Shown piece after piece: positions 7,311 to 16,263 of a DNA stretch of 64,000 bases. The number at the start of each line of letters is the position of its first letter. Positions within the stretch are counted from its first letter, which is position 1. Origin of the DNA: Bin5 sp965221345 (GTDB lineage: Bacteria > Chloroflexota > Anaerolineae > Caldilineales > Caldilineaceae); assembly GCA_965221345.1 (NCBI GenBank), contig CBDCSD010000002.1, positions 2,294,001 to 2,358,000 on the forward strand, in the 5' to 3' direction. The notes beneath the pieces were generated by a model. It saw only the letters and a program-made list of their open reading frames with translations, searched no databases and was not told the origin of the DNA. Both the position numbers and the translations under genes were made by a program.

Positions 7311-9734
7311 CTACCTGAACTCTGTTCGATTCAGACCTACCAGCGCCGACTCGAAGATCGCCTGGCTGTCGATTTGAAAATGGCGGTAGAGATCGGCAGG
7401 CGTACCGGATTGACCAAAGTCGTCCACACCCAGGGGTATCAGGTAGCTGCCAAAGAGACTGCCCAGCCAGGCGAGATTGTGGGATGCCCCGTCCTGCACG
7501 GTGACAATCGGGGCCTGGCGCTCGTGAGGGGGGATCAGCCATGATAGCAACTGGCTTGGCTCTCTACCTGGCCTGCGTCCCCATTGGGCGGCACGCCAAT
7601 TTTCAAAGAGGCGGCGGGGGCTGGTCAGGTTGAGCACGTTGACGGCTATGCCCTCTGCCTGCAACATCGCGGCCGCCTCCAATGCTTCCGGCAGCATGAT
7701 CCCGGATGAGGCGATATGAACAAGCGAGCGGGGATCTGCGTCCGGCGTGGCCGTCTGCCAGTCCAGCAGACGATAGCCGCCTTCAAGTACCTGGCGGCGC
7801 AGTTCGGTCGCACCCAGCCGCTCCAAGGCAGGGTCCAGCATCGACTGATCGGTTGGCTTGGTGGAAAGGCGCAGATAGGTTGCTCTGCCATCGATATCGC
7901 GGCAGCACTGGCGTACCGCTTCCAGCATGATCCAGACCAGTTCCTGGGCAAAGCAGGGCTCATAGCTGTTCAGATTTGGCAGTTCCGCGCCCAGAGATGG
8001 AGTAACCGTAGACTGGTGCGCGCCCCCTTCGGGAGCGAGGCTGACGCCCGACGGCGTGCCGACGACGATAAAGCGGGAATTGGAGTAGAGGCCGTAGATA
8101 AAGGAGTCCAGTCCCCGCAACACGAAGGGATCGTAGACTGTGCCGATAGGGATCAGCTGCTGGCCGTTCAACTCGGCGGAAAGGCCCAACATAGCCAGCA
8201 TCATAAAGAGATTCATCTCCGAAATGCCCAGCTCGATGTGCTGGCCATTGGGGCCGTAGCGCCAACTCAGGCCCCGATTCTCCTCCAGTTCGTAAATCTC
8301 CCCTTCGGTAAAGGAAAAGACGCCCTGCTTGGCGATCCAGCCCGACAGGTTGGTGGATGTGGAGACGTCGGGTGAGGTGGTGACGAGCCGGGGCGCCAGC
8401 TTCGGATCGCGGCTCATGCTGACCAGGATCTGGCCGAATGACTGCTGTGTACTGAGCATGCCATGGGTACGGACCGGCACACTTTCAGGAACGTCCTGTG
8501 CCGAAAGACCGATGGGTGGCTGCGCCGCCTTCCCATTCTTCTCTTGCGGGGGCGTGATGTCTAGCGCATGCGGGGCGGGGTAAAGCTGGCGGGCGATCTC
8601 TGTGCATAGCGCGCCCTCTTCCGACTCCGGATCAAAAGCGGCCCATTCATCGTCACCGGGGACCGCCAGCTCCTCGGCCAGGGCTGACATCTCATCGACG
8701 CTCAGCAGTTTGGAATGGTTGTGGGGATCGCCGGCGGTCGGCAGCCGCCAGCCTTTGATCGTATAGGCGAAAATTACCGTGGGGCGATCTGCGGTGGCGT
8801 CGGCCTCTTCTAGGACACTAATCATCTCGGAGAGGTCGTGGCCGCCCAGATTGCCGACGACGCCGGGCAGTTCCTCATTGCTTATCGGGGCCAGCAGCCC
8901 TTCCAGGTATGTGTCCTTGTGCCCGTTTACTGTGACGAAGCGGCGCCGCAACTCGTCGCCGGGCAGACGTACCAGCAACTGATACTCCTCGTTGCTCATG
9001 TCATCGATGCGTTTGCGCACGCGCTCGCCGTGCTTTTGGGCAAAGAGGCTTTGCAGCTTGCGTCCATACTTCGCCTCCAACACCTGCCAACCCCAACTGT
9101 CGAACATTGACATCAGCGTCCCGGCGCGGATGCCGGGAATCACCCGGTCCAGGCTCTGACGGTTCAGATCCACGATCCAGATGTTGTTGGCCAGTTCGGC
9201 CATCCAGTCGGCGAAGATGGCTTCCCATATATTGCCCTCGTCCAACTCTGCGTCGCCGATGATGGCAATAAAGCGGTTGGAGGTCACGTCTTCAAAGTGG
9301 ATCTGGGCGTAGTGGTGGGTCAGCGCGGCAAAGGCCGGGGCGACTGCTCCCAGCCCTACGGAGCCGGTGGAGAAATCGACAGGGTCGGGATCCTTGGTAC
9401 GGCTGGGATAGGCCTGCAGGCCGCCAAAGGCGCGCAAGGTGGCCAGGTAGTCGCGGGGCAACTGGCCGAGCAGGTATTGGATGGCGTGAAAGACCGGAGA
9501 GGCGTGGGGCTTGACCGACACCCTGTCGCCGTGCTTGAGCAGGTGAAAATAGAGCGCGGTCATAATGGTCACCATGCTGGACGACGAGGCCTGGTGTCCA
9601 CCAACTTTGACGTTGTCCCGCTGAGGACGGACGCTGTTGGCCTCATGCACGATGCGCATGGAGAGCCACAGTACCCGTTCCTGAATGTGGTTGAGTGTTT
9701 GCAGATACTCGGATGAAAGAGACATTGGCATCAA
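7311..9734 (-). CDS. Homodimeric-type pyruvate dehydrogenase E1 / transketolase-like enzyme
   Basis: Thiamine-diphosphate enzyme of 807 residues, organised like AceE and transketolases. An N-terminal ThDP domain has KPHASPVFHAIQYLLG and the ThDP/Mg motif GDAELDEGNIWEA followed by the closing Asn in VDLNRQ. Then come a pyrimidine-binding domain (TEGEIYELEENRG, LGISEMNLFMML with the activating Glu) and a C-terminal transketolase-like domain (VTVQDGASHN, GVDDFGQSGTPADLY). AceE proteins are about 885 residues, so this is somewhat short. It decarboxylates a 2-oxoacid, probably pyruvate, and passes the acyl group to the E2 encoded downstream. The enzyme needs thiamine diphosphate, which may fit the nearby pyrimidine importer, although that gene set is separate. 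Confidence 0.88.
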   Translation of the reverse strand: MMPMSLSSEYLQTLNHIQERVLWLSMRIVHEANSVRPQRDNVKVGGHQASSSSMVTIMTALYFHLLKHGDRVSVKPHASPVFHAIQYLLGQLPRDYLATLRAFGGLQAYPSRTKDPDPVDFSTGSVGLGAVAPAFAALTHHYAQIHFEDVTSNRFIAIIGDAELDEGNIWEAIFADWMAELANNIWIVDLNRQSLDRVIPGIRAGTLMSMFDSWGWQVLEAKYGRKLQSLFAQKHGERVRKRIDDMSNEEYQLLVRLPGDELRRRFVTVNGHKDTYLEGLLAPISNEELPGVVGNLGGHDLSEMISVLEEADATADRPTVIFAYTIKGWRLPTAGDPHNHSKLLSVDEMSALAEELAVPGDDEWAAFDPESEEGALCTEIARQLYPAPHALDITPPQEKNGKAAQPPIGLSAQDVPESVPVRTHGMLSTQQSFGQILVSMSRDPKLAPRLVTTSPDVSTSTNLSGWIAKQGVFSFTEGEIYELEENRGLSWRYGPNGQHIELGISEMNLFMMLAMLGLSAELNGQQLIPIGTVYDPFVLRGLDSFIYGLYSNSRFIVVGTPSGVSLAPEGGAHQSTVTPSLGAELPNLNSYEPCFAQELVWIMLEAVRQCCRDIDGRATYLRLSTKPTDQSMLDPALERLGATELRRQVLEGGYRLLDWQTATPDADPRSLVHIASSGIMLPEALEAAAMLQAEGIAVNVLNLTSPRRLFENWRAAQWGRRPGREPSQLLSWLIPPHERQAPIVTVQDGASHNLAWLGSLFGSYLIPLGVDDFGQSGTPADLYRHFQIDSQAIFESALVGLNRTEFR

Positions 9735-9846
9735 AGAAGCAATCGTCTGATAGAAAGATTATAACGCAAAAGGGAAGACTGATACACATGCAGGAAAGGG
9801 GCCAAATGGAGAAGGAGTAGAGAGCATCTCGCAAGTTCGGAGTTTG

Positions 9847-10509
9847 TCAGGGGCTGTATCCGATCGCCCGGCGGCCGTGTTCCAGGTCGTAGAGCGGCCA
9901 GTCACCCGCGGAGACGCCGAAGACCACTTCGTAGTGAACGCCAGGATGGATCAGCGCCCGTTCGAAGACCTTCACGAGGTCGGCGTGGCTGAGGTGGTGA
10001 GGATGCTCGGCCTGGGGCCGGTCGGCGCGCACGTTGCCAATGCGGACCGATACGCACTCCAGACCAAACTTGCTGGCATACATATATCCCAGATTCTCAC
10101 CGAAGACCTTGCTTATCGAGTAATAACTCTCCGGGCGGGGCGGCATATCGACCGTGCGTGTGATCTCCTCTGGATAGGGAGCCAGCAGGCCGGCGCGACT
10201 GGCAAAAACGACACGGCGCACCTTGTTTTGGCGGGCCGTCTCGAACAGGTTGTAGGTCCCGATGATATTGCTGTGCAGGATCTCCTCCCACGGCGCGGCG
10301 CCTAACGGGTTGCCGGCCAGGTGGACAACCGCTTCGATGCCATGGGTGGCCCTGGCAACGGCTTCGAAATCGGTCAACTCGCCCACGACCGCGTCTTCAA
10401 GATCGGGCATCGGCACGCGGTCGAAAACCCGCAACTGGTAGCGATCACGCAGACCGTTGACCAGAACCGCGCCGACGGCGCCGGCAGCGCCCGTAATCAG
10501 AATTCTCAT
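9847..10509 (-). CDS. NAD-dependent uronate-dehydrogenase-like SDR
   Basis: Extended short-chain dehydrogenase of 220 residues. The start at 10509 is chosen because MRILITGAAGAVG begins the Rossmann fold directly. NAD motif GAAGAVG (residues 7-13); VVHLAG; NIIGTYNLFE; catalytic Ser in VFASRAG; catalytic Tyr-x3-Lys in YYSISKVFGENL. The stretch up to RIGN, LSHADLV and VVFGVSAGD follows the known uronate dehydrogenases, which oxidise galacturonate/glucuronate to the aldarolactone. It is about 45 residues shorter than those at the C-terminus. It sits at the end of a cluster with an aldarate-type dehydratase and an HpaI aldolase, which supports a sugar-acid role. Generic NDP-sugar epimerase is the alternative. 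Confidence 0.78.
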   Translation of the reverse strand: MRILITGAAGAVGAVLVNGLRDRYQLRVFDRVPMPDLEDAVVGELTDFEAVARATHGIEAVVHLAGNPLGAAPWEEILHSNIIGTYNLFETARQNKVRRVVFASRAGLLAPYPEEITRTVDMPPRPESYYSISKVFGENLGYMYASKFGLECVSVRIGNVRADRPQAEHPHHLSHADLVKVFERALIHPGVHYEVVFGVSAGDWPLYDLEHGRRAIGYSP

Positions 10510-10519
10510 GTGCAAGTCC

Positions 10520-11254
10520 CTAGCGGGCGGCGACAATCAGATAGGTCAGCCACGTCTCGTCAGTGTTCGTTATGTGGTAGGTCGTCTCCGGCAACAGGTG
10601 AATGGCGTCGCCTTCACCGATCGCTCTTTCCTTGCCGTTGGCGACCACCGTGCCCGCGCCGGCCAGGACGTAATGGATTTGCTCAAGATCCTGCGAGTTC
10701 CGTTCGGCGGACCGCCGTCGCGGTTGCACCATCTCCCGATCGATGAAACTCAGGCCGCGCAGACAGCCGCCTTCCTGCTCAGTTACAGGGCCGAGCAGAC
10801 GCCAACGCACAGCGCCCAAATTGTCGCTCAGCGGCGGTACCTCGCGCCAATTGCGCTTCACGAACTGACCGCCGTCGCCGTCAACCGGCATGTTGATCAC
10901 GTGGTGGTGCAACCAACCGTCCTCCGTGTTGAACAGCTGGTGGTACTGCCCCGACGGCAGGTAGATAATGTCCCCCTCCTCCACCGGGGACAGAAGATCG
11001 CCGCACAGGATCTGTCCCGCGCCGTCGAGGATGTAGTAGAGTTGCTCGCGATTCTCGTGTTTGTGGTAGTCCGACTGCTTGCGCCCTTGCACGGCGTGTA
11101 CGGTGAAGACGCCCAGTTTTTCCAGCGCCTCGCCCTGCGCCCGCTGGCTGGCAGCGTCCTCGTGGGTGGGCTTGGGCTGCAGGCAACTCCAGACGATGGC
11201 GCTCTCATGGCTGACAACCGGTTGCGCCTCTCTCCAGTTCACAACTGTAGGCAT
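10520..11254 (-). CDS. Bicupin protein
   Basis: A 244-residue protein made of two cupin barrels. The first (residues about 45-115) carries the metal-binding set in SDYHKHENREQLYYIL and SGQYHQLFN. The second (about 165-244) has the matching barrel (VLAGAGTVVANG, EGDAIHLLPETTYHITN), but its first metal motif is poorly preserved. Cupins of this type bind a metal and act as sugar isomerases, dioxygenases or sensors, and I cannot choose between these. The start follows GGGAGGGTTCACC. It ends 10 bases before the uronate-dehydrogenase-like gene, so the two are co-transcribed. Confidence 0.82.
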   Translation of the reverse strand: MPTVVNWREAQPVVSHESAIVWSCLQPKPTHEDAASQRAQGEALEKLGVFTVHAVQGRKQSDYHKHENREQLYYILDGAGQILCGDLLSPVEEGDIIYLPSGQYHQLFNTEDGWLHHHVINMPVDGDGGQFVKRNWREVPPLSDNLGAVRWRLLGPVTEQEGGCLRGLSFIDREMVQPRRRSAERNSQDLEQIHYVLAGAGTVVANGKERAIGEGDAIHLLPETTYHITNTDETWLTYLIVAAR

Positions 11255-11294
11255 GGTGAACCCTCCCTCGTAAGCGTCGTTTCGCCCGCAAGCG

Positions 11295-12065
11295 TCAGCG
11301 CCAATGCTCAGCCGGCAGCTGCTCAGTCATCTGCCGGATGCGCGGTCTTTCCCGGTCCACAAAGGACCGGTGAAAGGAGAAGGCGCCGTGTTCTTTCAGG
11401 GCTTCGAAATGACGGTCTGATGTTGGTTTCGCGGCGAACTTCAGGGCAATGTAACGCCGGTCAGCTTGTTTGCCAAAGACGGCATGATACAGATAGTGAT
11501 TGAAGAATACGGCGTCGCCCGGCTCGACCTCCAGGGCGCAACCGGGCAGCTCCGGCCCCGCCACGCCGAAGGGCATTTCATCCGGCTGGGACTGGATGTG
11601 GTTGAGCCGATTGAGTTGATCATAGAATGGCGGGCGATGCGAACCGGGCATCACCCGTAACGCTCCCGTCTCCTTCGTCGTGGGTGTCAGGTACAGCATC
11701 ACCTTGATGCGTACATAGTCCGGCTCATCTTCGCCGGGGCGGTCGCAGTGCCACCCGTGGCTCTGCGATTCGTTGAAGCTGCCCTTGTTGCCCTCGGAGC
11801 CGCCCCAGACGAAACCGGCGCCCAGCAACTTTTCGATGGTCAGGTAGATGCGATCGTCTTCGAGGAGGCGGGAGAGATCTCGACTCGATTCGATGAAGGG
11901 CGCGACATGCTGGTATTCGCCCTGGTCCGGACCTCCGCCGCGCTCTTCCCTCCACAGCGCATCGGCTGCGCGCCGGATCTCCCCTATCTCGTCGGCCGAG
12001 AAAAGCCGTGGCAGCAGGAGGAAGCCGAATGTCTCAAAGTGTGCGAACTGCTGGGTAGTGAGCAT
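11295..12065 (-). CDS. Phytanoyl-CoA dioxygenase (PhyH) family oxygenase
   Basis: Fe(II)/2-oxoglutarate oxygenase of 256 residues. The N-terminus FETFGFLLLPRLFSADEI is typical of PhyH proteins. Iron ligands H-x-D are in HGWHCDRPGED and the distal His in FNHYLYHAVFG. GALRVMPGSHRP is the family's substrate-loop signature, and an Arg following the distal His (KQADRRY) should bind 2-oxoglutarate. Bacterial members hydroxylate small molecules, often of unknown identity. The start is 15 bases after the NHL gene, within the long minus-strand cluster, so it probably acts on a metabolite of that pathway. Confidence 0.87.
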   Translation of the reverse strand: MLTTQQFAHFETFGFLLLPRLFSADEIGEIRRAADALWREERGGGPDQGEYQHVAPFIESSRDLSRLLEDDRIYLTIEKLLGAGFVWGGSEGNKGSFNESQSHGWHCDRPGEDEPDYVRIKVMLYLTPTTKETGALRVMPGSHRPPFYDQLNRLNHIQSQPDEMPFGVAGPELPGCALEVEPGDAVFFNHYLYHAVFGKQADRRYIALKFAAKPTSDRHFEALKEHGAFSFHRSFVDRERPRIRQMTEQLPAEHWR

Positions 12066-12080
12066 GATGAATCTCTCGTA

Positions 12081-12938
12081 TCATTCTCTGGTGAACTTCT
12101 GGAGGCGGTTGTCGAGAAAGGGCACTTCGGCCACGTAGAGGTCCCCGCGGGAGTCGAGCCACAGACCATGCGGGTGATCGGCAAACTGGCCCGCGGCTTC
12201 GCCGTGCTCGCCCCAGCGCGCCAGTAATTCTCCATCCAGGTTGAAGATGCTGATGCGGTAGTTGCCTTCGGCGATGTAGACGATGTCGTCCTTGTCGATG
12301 TAGAGATCGTTGGGGCCGTCCAGGTCCGGCCACTCGCCCTGGTAATTGCCCTCGGCATCGAAGATCTGGAGGCGTCTGTTCTCGCGGTCCAGGACCAAAA
12401 GGCGGTTGCGGCTGTCCACGCGCAGGCAGTGGGGCAAGGCGAATTGGCCCGGCCCTGTGCCCTCCTCTCCCCACGAGTGCAGCAGCGTCCCGTCGGCGGA
12501 GAAGCGATGCACGCGATATTGGCCATACCCGTCGGTGACGTAGAGATCGCCCCATGGGGCCTCCACCGCCCAGGTCGGCTGGTTGAACGGCTGACCCGGC
12601 TCGCCAACCATATCGGGCGTGCCCAGCGTCTGCAACACGCGCCCGTCCGAGTCGAGCTTGCGAACCGTATGGTCATCGACGTCGGCCACGTACAGCTGGT
12701 CCTGTTCGTTGAACCAGACACTGTGCGGGTTCTTGAAGAGGTCGTCGCCCCACGCAGTTAGAAAATTGCCCTCACGGTCATAGACCAGGATGGCCGGAGG
12801 TTCGCGGCGGGCGATGTAGACCCGGTCACGCGAATCGGTCGCCACCGCCGGCGTCACACCGCCGAAGACGCGGCCACCCGAACCATGCCCCCACCCCTCT
12901 ACGGCCTTGAAATTGAATTCGCCATGGTGCGCTGCCAT
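12081..12938 (-). CDS. NHL-repeat six-bladed beta-propeller protein
   Basis: A 285-residue propeller without a signal peptide. NHL-type blades recur about every 45-50 residues: DSRDRVYIARR, NEQDQLYVADVDDHTVRKLD, APWGDLYVTDGYGQYRVHRF, DSRNRLLVLDRENRRLQIFD, DKDDIVYIAEGNYRISIFN and DSRGDLYVAEVPF. The family includes peptidylglycine-lyase-like enzymes, SMP-30-like lactonases and binding proteins. A lactonase acting on the aldarolactone made by the uronate-dehydrogenase-like enzyme would fit the cluster, but the metal ligands of SMP-30 lactonases cannot be assigned by eye. The start has an excellent AAGGAGGGGAG ribosome site. Confidence 0.82.
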   Translation of the reverse strand: MAAHHGEFNFKAVEGWGHGSGGRVFGGVTPAVATDSRDRVYIARREPPAILVYDREGNFLTAWGDDLFKNPHSVWFNEQDQLYVADVDDHTVRKLDSDGRVLQTLGTPDMVGEPGQPFNQPTWAVEAPWGDLYVTDGYGQYRVHRFSADGTLLHSWGEEGTGPGQFALPHCLRVDSRNRLLVLDRENRRLQIFDAEGNYQGEWPDLDGPNDLYIDKDDIVYIAEGNYRISIFNLDGELLARWGEHGEAAGQFADHPHGLWLDSRGDLYVAEVPFLDNRLQKFTRE

Positions 12939-12999
12939 CTCCCCTCCTTTACCGCAGTGGCTCGCGGCCAGTTGCCGGCAACACTACCGGGAACTTGCG

Positions 13000-13725
13000 C
13001 TATGGTTTAGGGCTTTCCATCAGTACTGTGACGCCCATATCAATGTATTTGTTGCGTAGGTCTGGCGAGTAGCTCCTGAAGCTGATTTTGGTGTCCGAGC
13101 CTTGCAACTGTTTGAGCGCGTGGCGCACACAGTCGTCGACCGTCTTGAAGGGGTGCTCCGGGTGGGCTTCCAGGTCGAAAAGCAGGTCGTTCGGCCCCCA
13201 GGTCAGGCAGTCAACGCCCGGTTTGGCCAGTTTGCGCACATTGGTTACGGCGCGAACCGACTCCATCTGAAGGCACAGAATACCGGTGCGGTTCCACCAG
13301 TCCGCATATTCCAAGCGAACGTCGCGGCCCTCGATGCCATAACGCGCCGCGCCGCCCCAACTCCTCCTGCCGACCTGGGGGTAGTAGAAGGCTTCGACCG
13401 CTTCATCCACCGTCGCTTCGTCCTCCACGATCGGAATCTCGATGCCGAGCGGGCCCAGATCCAGGATATTGCCGATCAGGTAGGCGTGCCGTGTGTGCTT
13501 GATGCGAAACTGGACGGGGATACCCAACTCCGCGGCCAGTCCGCAGTAGTCAACCAATTTCTCTTCGTTGTAAGGGGAATGCTGGCTGTCCAGCGACAGG
13601 AAGTCGTAAGAGTCCTTGCCGAGAATGTCTTCCAGTTGGCTCTTGTTGGTGTTGAGGGGGGCGGACACGCCGATCACGATATCTCCCCCGCGTATGCGTT
13701 GTTTTAAGGACGCGCCGTCTGACAT
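13000..13725 (-). CDS. HpcH/HpaI-family class II aldolase
   Basis: Metal-dependent aldolase of 241 residues, close to the usual 250. The start at 13725 has AGGAG seven bases upstream. Family motifs: LSLDSQHSPYN (the D-x-E/Q-H-x active-site loop), GIEIPIVEDEATVDEAV, YYPQVGRRSWGG (phosphate/carboxylate Arg), LQMES (metal-binding Glu) and GPNDLL (metal-binding Asp). Characterised relatives cleave 2-keto-3-deoxy sugar acids to pyruvate and an aldehyde (GarL, RhmA, HpaI). The neighbouring dehydratase would make exactly such a substrate. The precise chain length and stereochemistry are unknown. Confidence 0.88.
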   Translation of the reverse strand: MSDGASLKQRIRGGDIVIGVSAPLNTNKSQLEDILGKDSYDFLSLDSQHSPYNEEKLVDYCGLAAELGIPVQFRIKHTRHAYLIGNILDLGPLGIEIPIVEDEATVDEAVEAFYYPQVGRRSWGGAARYGIEGRDVRLEYADWWNRTGILCLQMESVRAVTNVRKLAKPGVDCLTWGPNDLLFDLEAHPEHPFKTVDDCVRHALKQLQGSDTKISFRSYSPDLRNKYIDMGVTVLMESPKP

Positions 13726-13744
13726 ATCAATCTCCTGAATTCGG

Positions 13745-13799
13745 TGACCAGGGACCGGTGGCTGGTGGGCAGGCACCACCGACCACGGGCAACTGTTGG
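13745..13799. repeat. Imperfect intergenic palindrome
   Basis: Arms GGTGGCTGGTG and CACCACCGACC pair at 9 of 11 positions around GGCAGG, between the dehydratase and aldolase genes. The core GGTGGCTGGT is shared with the repeat at 7251-7306. Confidence 0.4.
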
Positions 13800-14984
13800 T
13801 TATCCTTCGTATTCAAAGCGTTCGAGCGCTTCCTCGTCCAGTTCAAGGCCAAAGCCGGGCTTGTCGGTCAACTCCAGGTATCCATCCTTCACGATCGGTT
13901 CACCGTGGAAGACGCGCATATCTTCGTTCTCCTCCTGCGGCGGAAAGTACTCGGCGAGGGGAATGTTGACGTTGGCCATTGCTATGTGAAAGTTCGTCGC
14001 CCAACCGCCGTGGAGAATGACGGGGATATCGAACGACGCCGCCAGGTTGACGATCTTCTGTACTTCGGTGACGCCGGCCGCACGGTCGACGTCCGGCTGC
14101 CAGATGTCGGCGCAGCCCAACTCGGCCCAGCGGCGGAAGGCGTGTTTGCTGTACTCATTCTCGCCGCCGGAGATCGGCATGGAGGCGGCTGCGCGTACTT
14201 TGACATAGCCGGCGTGGTCGTGCGGCTGCACCGGCTCTTCCAGCCAGGTCAGGTTGAACTCTTCCACCATGCGCGCCATCCTGATGGCATAGTCGGCATC
14301 GAAGGCACGACAGCAGTCTACCATCAACTCGATGTCATCGCCGATTGTCTCGCGCGCCGTCTGCACGAGCGCCCGGTTCTTCTTCATGCCCTCCAGCCCA
14401 TCCCAGGGGCCGAAGCCGAACCTCTGCTTCACCGCGGTGAAGCCCTGCTCGACATAGATGGCCGCCTCCTCGCGCAGCAGGCCCAAGTCGGGATCGCCGG
14501 CATCGCTGGCATAGACATACAGATGGCTGGCATAGGCGCGGATGCGGTCCTTCGTCTTGCCGCCGAGCAGGTTGTACACGGGTTGATTGAGGGCTTTGCC
14601 CTTGAGGTCCCACAGGGCAACGTCGATCAGGCTGATGGCGCTGCTTGTAACGCCTTCGCGTGCCGAGGCGATGCTGTAGCGGAACATCTTTTCCCACAGC
14701 CACTGGGTGCGGAATGCGTCCTCACCGACGAGCGCCGGCGCCAGGATATCCCGAACATAAGGGTAGACGCTGGTCGCGGCGTAGCCGGTGCTCGACACAC
14801 CTGTGATGCCCTCGTCGGTCTCCACCTGTAAAACGAGCATGTCCGGCCCGCGCCGCGGCGCCGGCGCGGCCGAATCATAGCGCAGATCGGGGAAAATGTA
14901 GATGGGATTGATCGAATGGATGGTATGTTTCCGAGGAGCAGCCGGAAACTTGAGCGGCGTCAGCTTGAGTCTGGTTATCTTCAT
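13800..14984 (-). CDS. Enolase-superfamily sugar-acid dehydratase (mandelate racemase subgroup)
   Basis: A 394-residue enzyme with the N-terminal capping domain and the C-terminal (beta/alpha)7-beta barrel. Metal ligands follow the family order: Asp in ELMVDCC, Glu in WLEEPV and Glu in GGENEY. The usual K-x-K catalytic pair reads K-Q-R (VKQRFGFG), and the catalytic His is in VILHGG. The C-terminal run after that His (NFHIAMANVN, PLAEYFPP) is like L-rhamnonate/galactonate-type dehydratases. Such enzymes remove water from a sugar acid to give a 2-keto-3-deoxy acid. It is directly upstream of the HpaI aldolase gene, which fits dehydration followed by retro-aldol cleavage. Confidence 0.87.
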   Translation of the reverse strand: MKITRLKLTPLKFPAAPRKHTIHSINPIYIFPDLRYDSAAPAPRRGPDMLVLQVETDEGITGVSSTGYAATSVYPYVRDILAPALVGEDAFRTQWLWEKMFRYSIASAREGVTSSAISLIDVALWDLKGKALNQPVYNLLGGKTKDRIRAYASHLYVYASDAGDPDLGLLREEAAIYVEQGFTAVKQRFGFGPWDGLEGMKKNRALVQTARETIGDDIELMVDCCRAFDADYAIRMARMVEEFNLTWLEEPVQPHDHAGYVKVRAAASMPISGGENEYSKHAFRRWAELGCADIWQPDVDRAAGVTEVQKIVNLAASFDIPVILHGGWATNFHIAMANVNIPLAEYFPPQEENEDMRVFHGEPIVKDGYLELTDKPGFGLELDEEALERFEYEG

Positions 14985-15008
14985 GGGTCGGTCGTCCCCC
15001 TGGCGCTT

Positions 15009-16226
15009 TCACACGCGGAAGAAGGTGGAGTCAATATAGCGGATCGATTCCACGTAAGGTTTGTCCGGCTCGTTATAGTAGTAGGTGATGTAGACGCGGC
15101 CGTCCTCGGCCTGGCCGCCGATGGCATAGCCGTGGTCCCAGGAGCCGGTATCGTCGGCGCGGATGATGAACTCCTCGCTCCAGGTGCGTCCGCCATCCGC
15201 GCTCAGCGTTCCGCCCACGCCGAAAGGCATGAGGCGGCGCGCCCACACAACCACAATGCGCCCGTCGTCGAGCAGAACGGGGTAGCCCGACCGGTAGGGA
15301 ACATCCTCCCGGCCCTGCTGCGCGGCCGGGAAGTTCCAGCAGGAGCCGCCCTCGCCGACAGTGGGGACGGGCGTCGTCCAGGTGTAACCCCCGTCCACGC
15401 TTGAGGACATGGTCAAACTGTTCCGGTTTGGATCCCTATCGTAAAGCGTCTGGCCGAAGTAGGTCTGGTAGCTCTGCAGTTCACCGCTCGGTAGTTGGAT
15501 GAGGCCGTCATAGGTGAACGAGCCGCCGCCGGTTGGGTCCACAGCCGAACGGCTGACGAACTCCCAGGTGATGCCCTGATCGAGACTGCGGTAGATGGGG
15601 CTGGTTCCGTCGTTGAAGACGGTAATGAGCGTCCTGCCGTCGGGGCGGCGCACGACCGGCGAGAACTTCTTGCGCACACCGGCTCTGCCCGGCGGCGGGT
15701 CGATCACCGTCGGCACTTTCTCCCATGTGCGGCCCCGGTCCGCCGAGCGCAGACCGAAACAGACCATGCGCTTCTCATCCCACAGGTTGGTGTGCGTGAA
15801 CCAGAAGACCGAGTCGGGCGAGAACATGTCGTACTGTTCGCGCGGCGCGCCTTCCTGGTAGAGAAAGGCGCGTTTTTCGTCATCCGAAATCGCTTCGTCG
15901 TAGAGGATGACGTCATGTTCGCGCGGCCAGGTGCGGCCACCGTCCAGGCTGCGCTGCAGGACGATGACGGCGCGGGCCTCGTAACCGGGCCTGACGACGC
16001 CGCCATGATTGATATCACTGATCTGCTTGTAGGCCGACCGCGCCATTTTGAAACCGACGATCACCTCGCCGCCGCCAAAGTCCTTGTACACGCCCCAGCG
16101 GGGATGGGCGCAGTACCAGCCCGGGTCATGGCGGACGGTGACGTGCTCGACTTCGGAGATCTCGGGCGCGGGCGTGAGGGGCGTGCGTTGTGTGTGGTCG
16201 GTAAGCAGGTCGTAGTATTCGGCCAT
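15009..16226 (-). CDS. Sialidase-like (BNR/Asp-box) beta-propeller protein
   Basis: A 405-residue six-bladed propeller with five Asp-box motifs (S-x-D-x-G-x-T-W): RSLDGGRTWP, RSADRGRTWE, RSLDQGITWE, SSVDGGYTWT and LSADGGRTWS. There is no signal peptide, so it should be cytoplasmic. I do not see the F/Y-R-I-P motif of true sialidases, so calling it a sialidase would go too far. The fold also hosts other glycosidases and lyases. It lies between a sugar permease and the sugar-acid dehydratase in one transcriptional direction, consistent with processing imported oligosaccharides. The start follows GAGGTATCT. Confidence 0.78.
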   Translation of the reverse strand: MAEYYDLLTDHTQRTPLTPAPEISEVEHVTVRHDPGWYCAHPRWGVYKDFGGGEVIVGFKMARSAYKQISDINHGGVVRPGYEARAVIVLQRSLDGGRTWPREHDVILYDEAISDDEKRAFLYQEGAPREQYDMFSPDSVFWFTHTNLWDEKRMVCFGLRSADRGRTWEKVPTVIDPPPGRAGVRKKFSPVVRRPDGRTLITVFNDGTSPIYRSLDQGITWEFVSRSAVDPTGGGSFTYDGLIQLPSGELQSYQTYFGQTLYDRDPNRNSLTMSSSVDGGYTWTTPVPTVGEGGSCWNFPAAQQGREDVPYRSGYPVLLDDGRIVVVWARRLMPFGVGGTLSADGGRTWSEEFIIRADDTGSWDHGYAIGGQAEDGRVYITYYYNEPDKPYVESIRYIDSTFFRV

Positions 16227-16263
16227 AGATACCTCGCTTCGCTGTAGTGTTGTAAGTAAGCCT

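Noticed and set aside
15009..16226. Annotation as a true exo-alpha-sialidase
   Set aside because: Asp boxes are present but the F/Y-R-I-P motif and a clear arginine triad are not, and no sialic-acid catabolic genes are adjacent.
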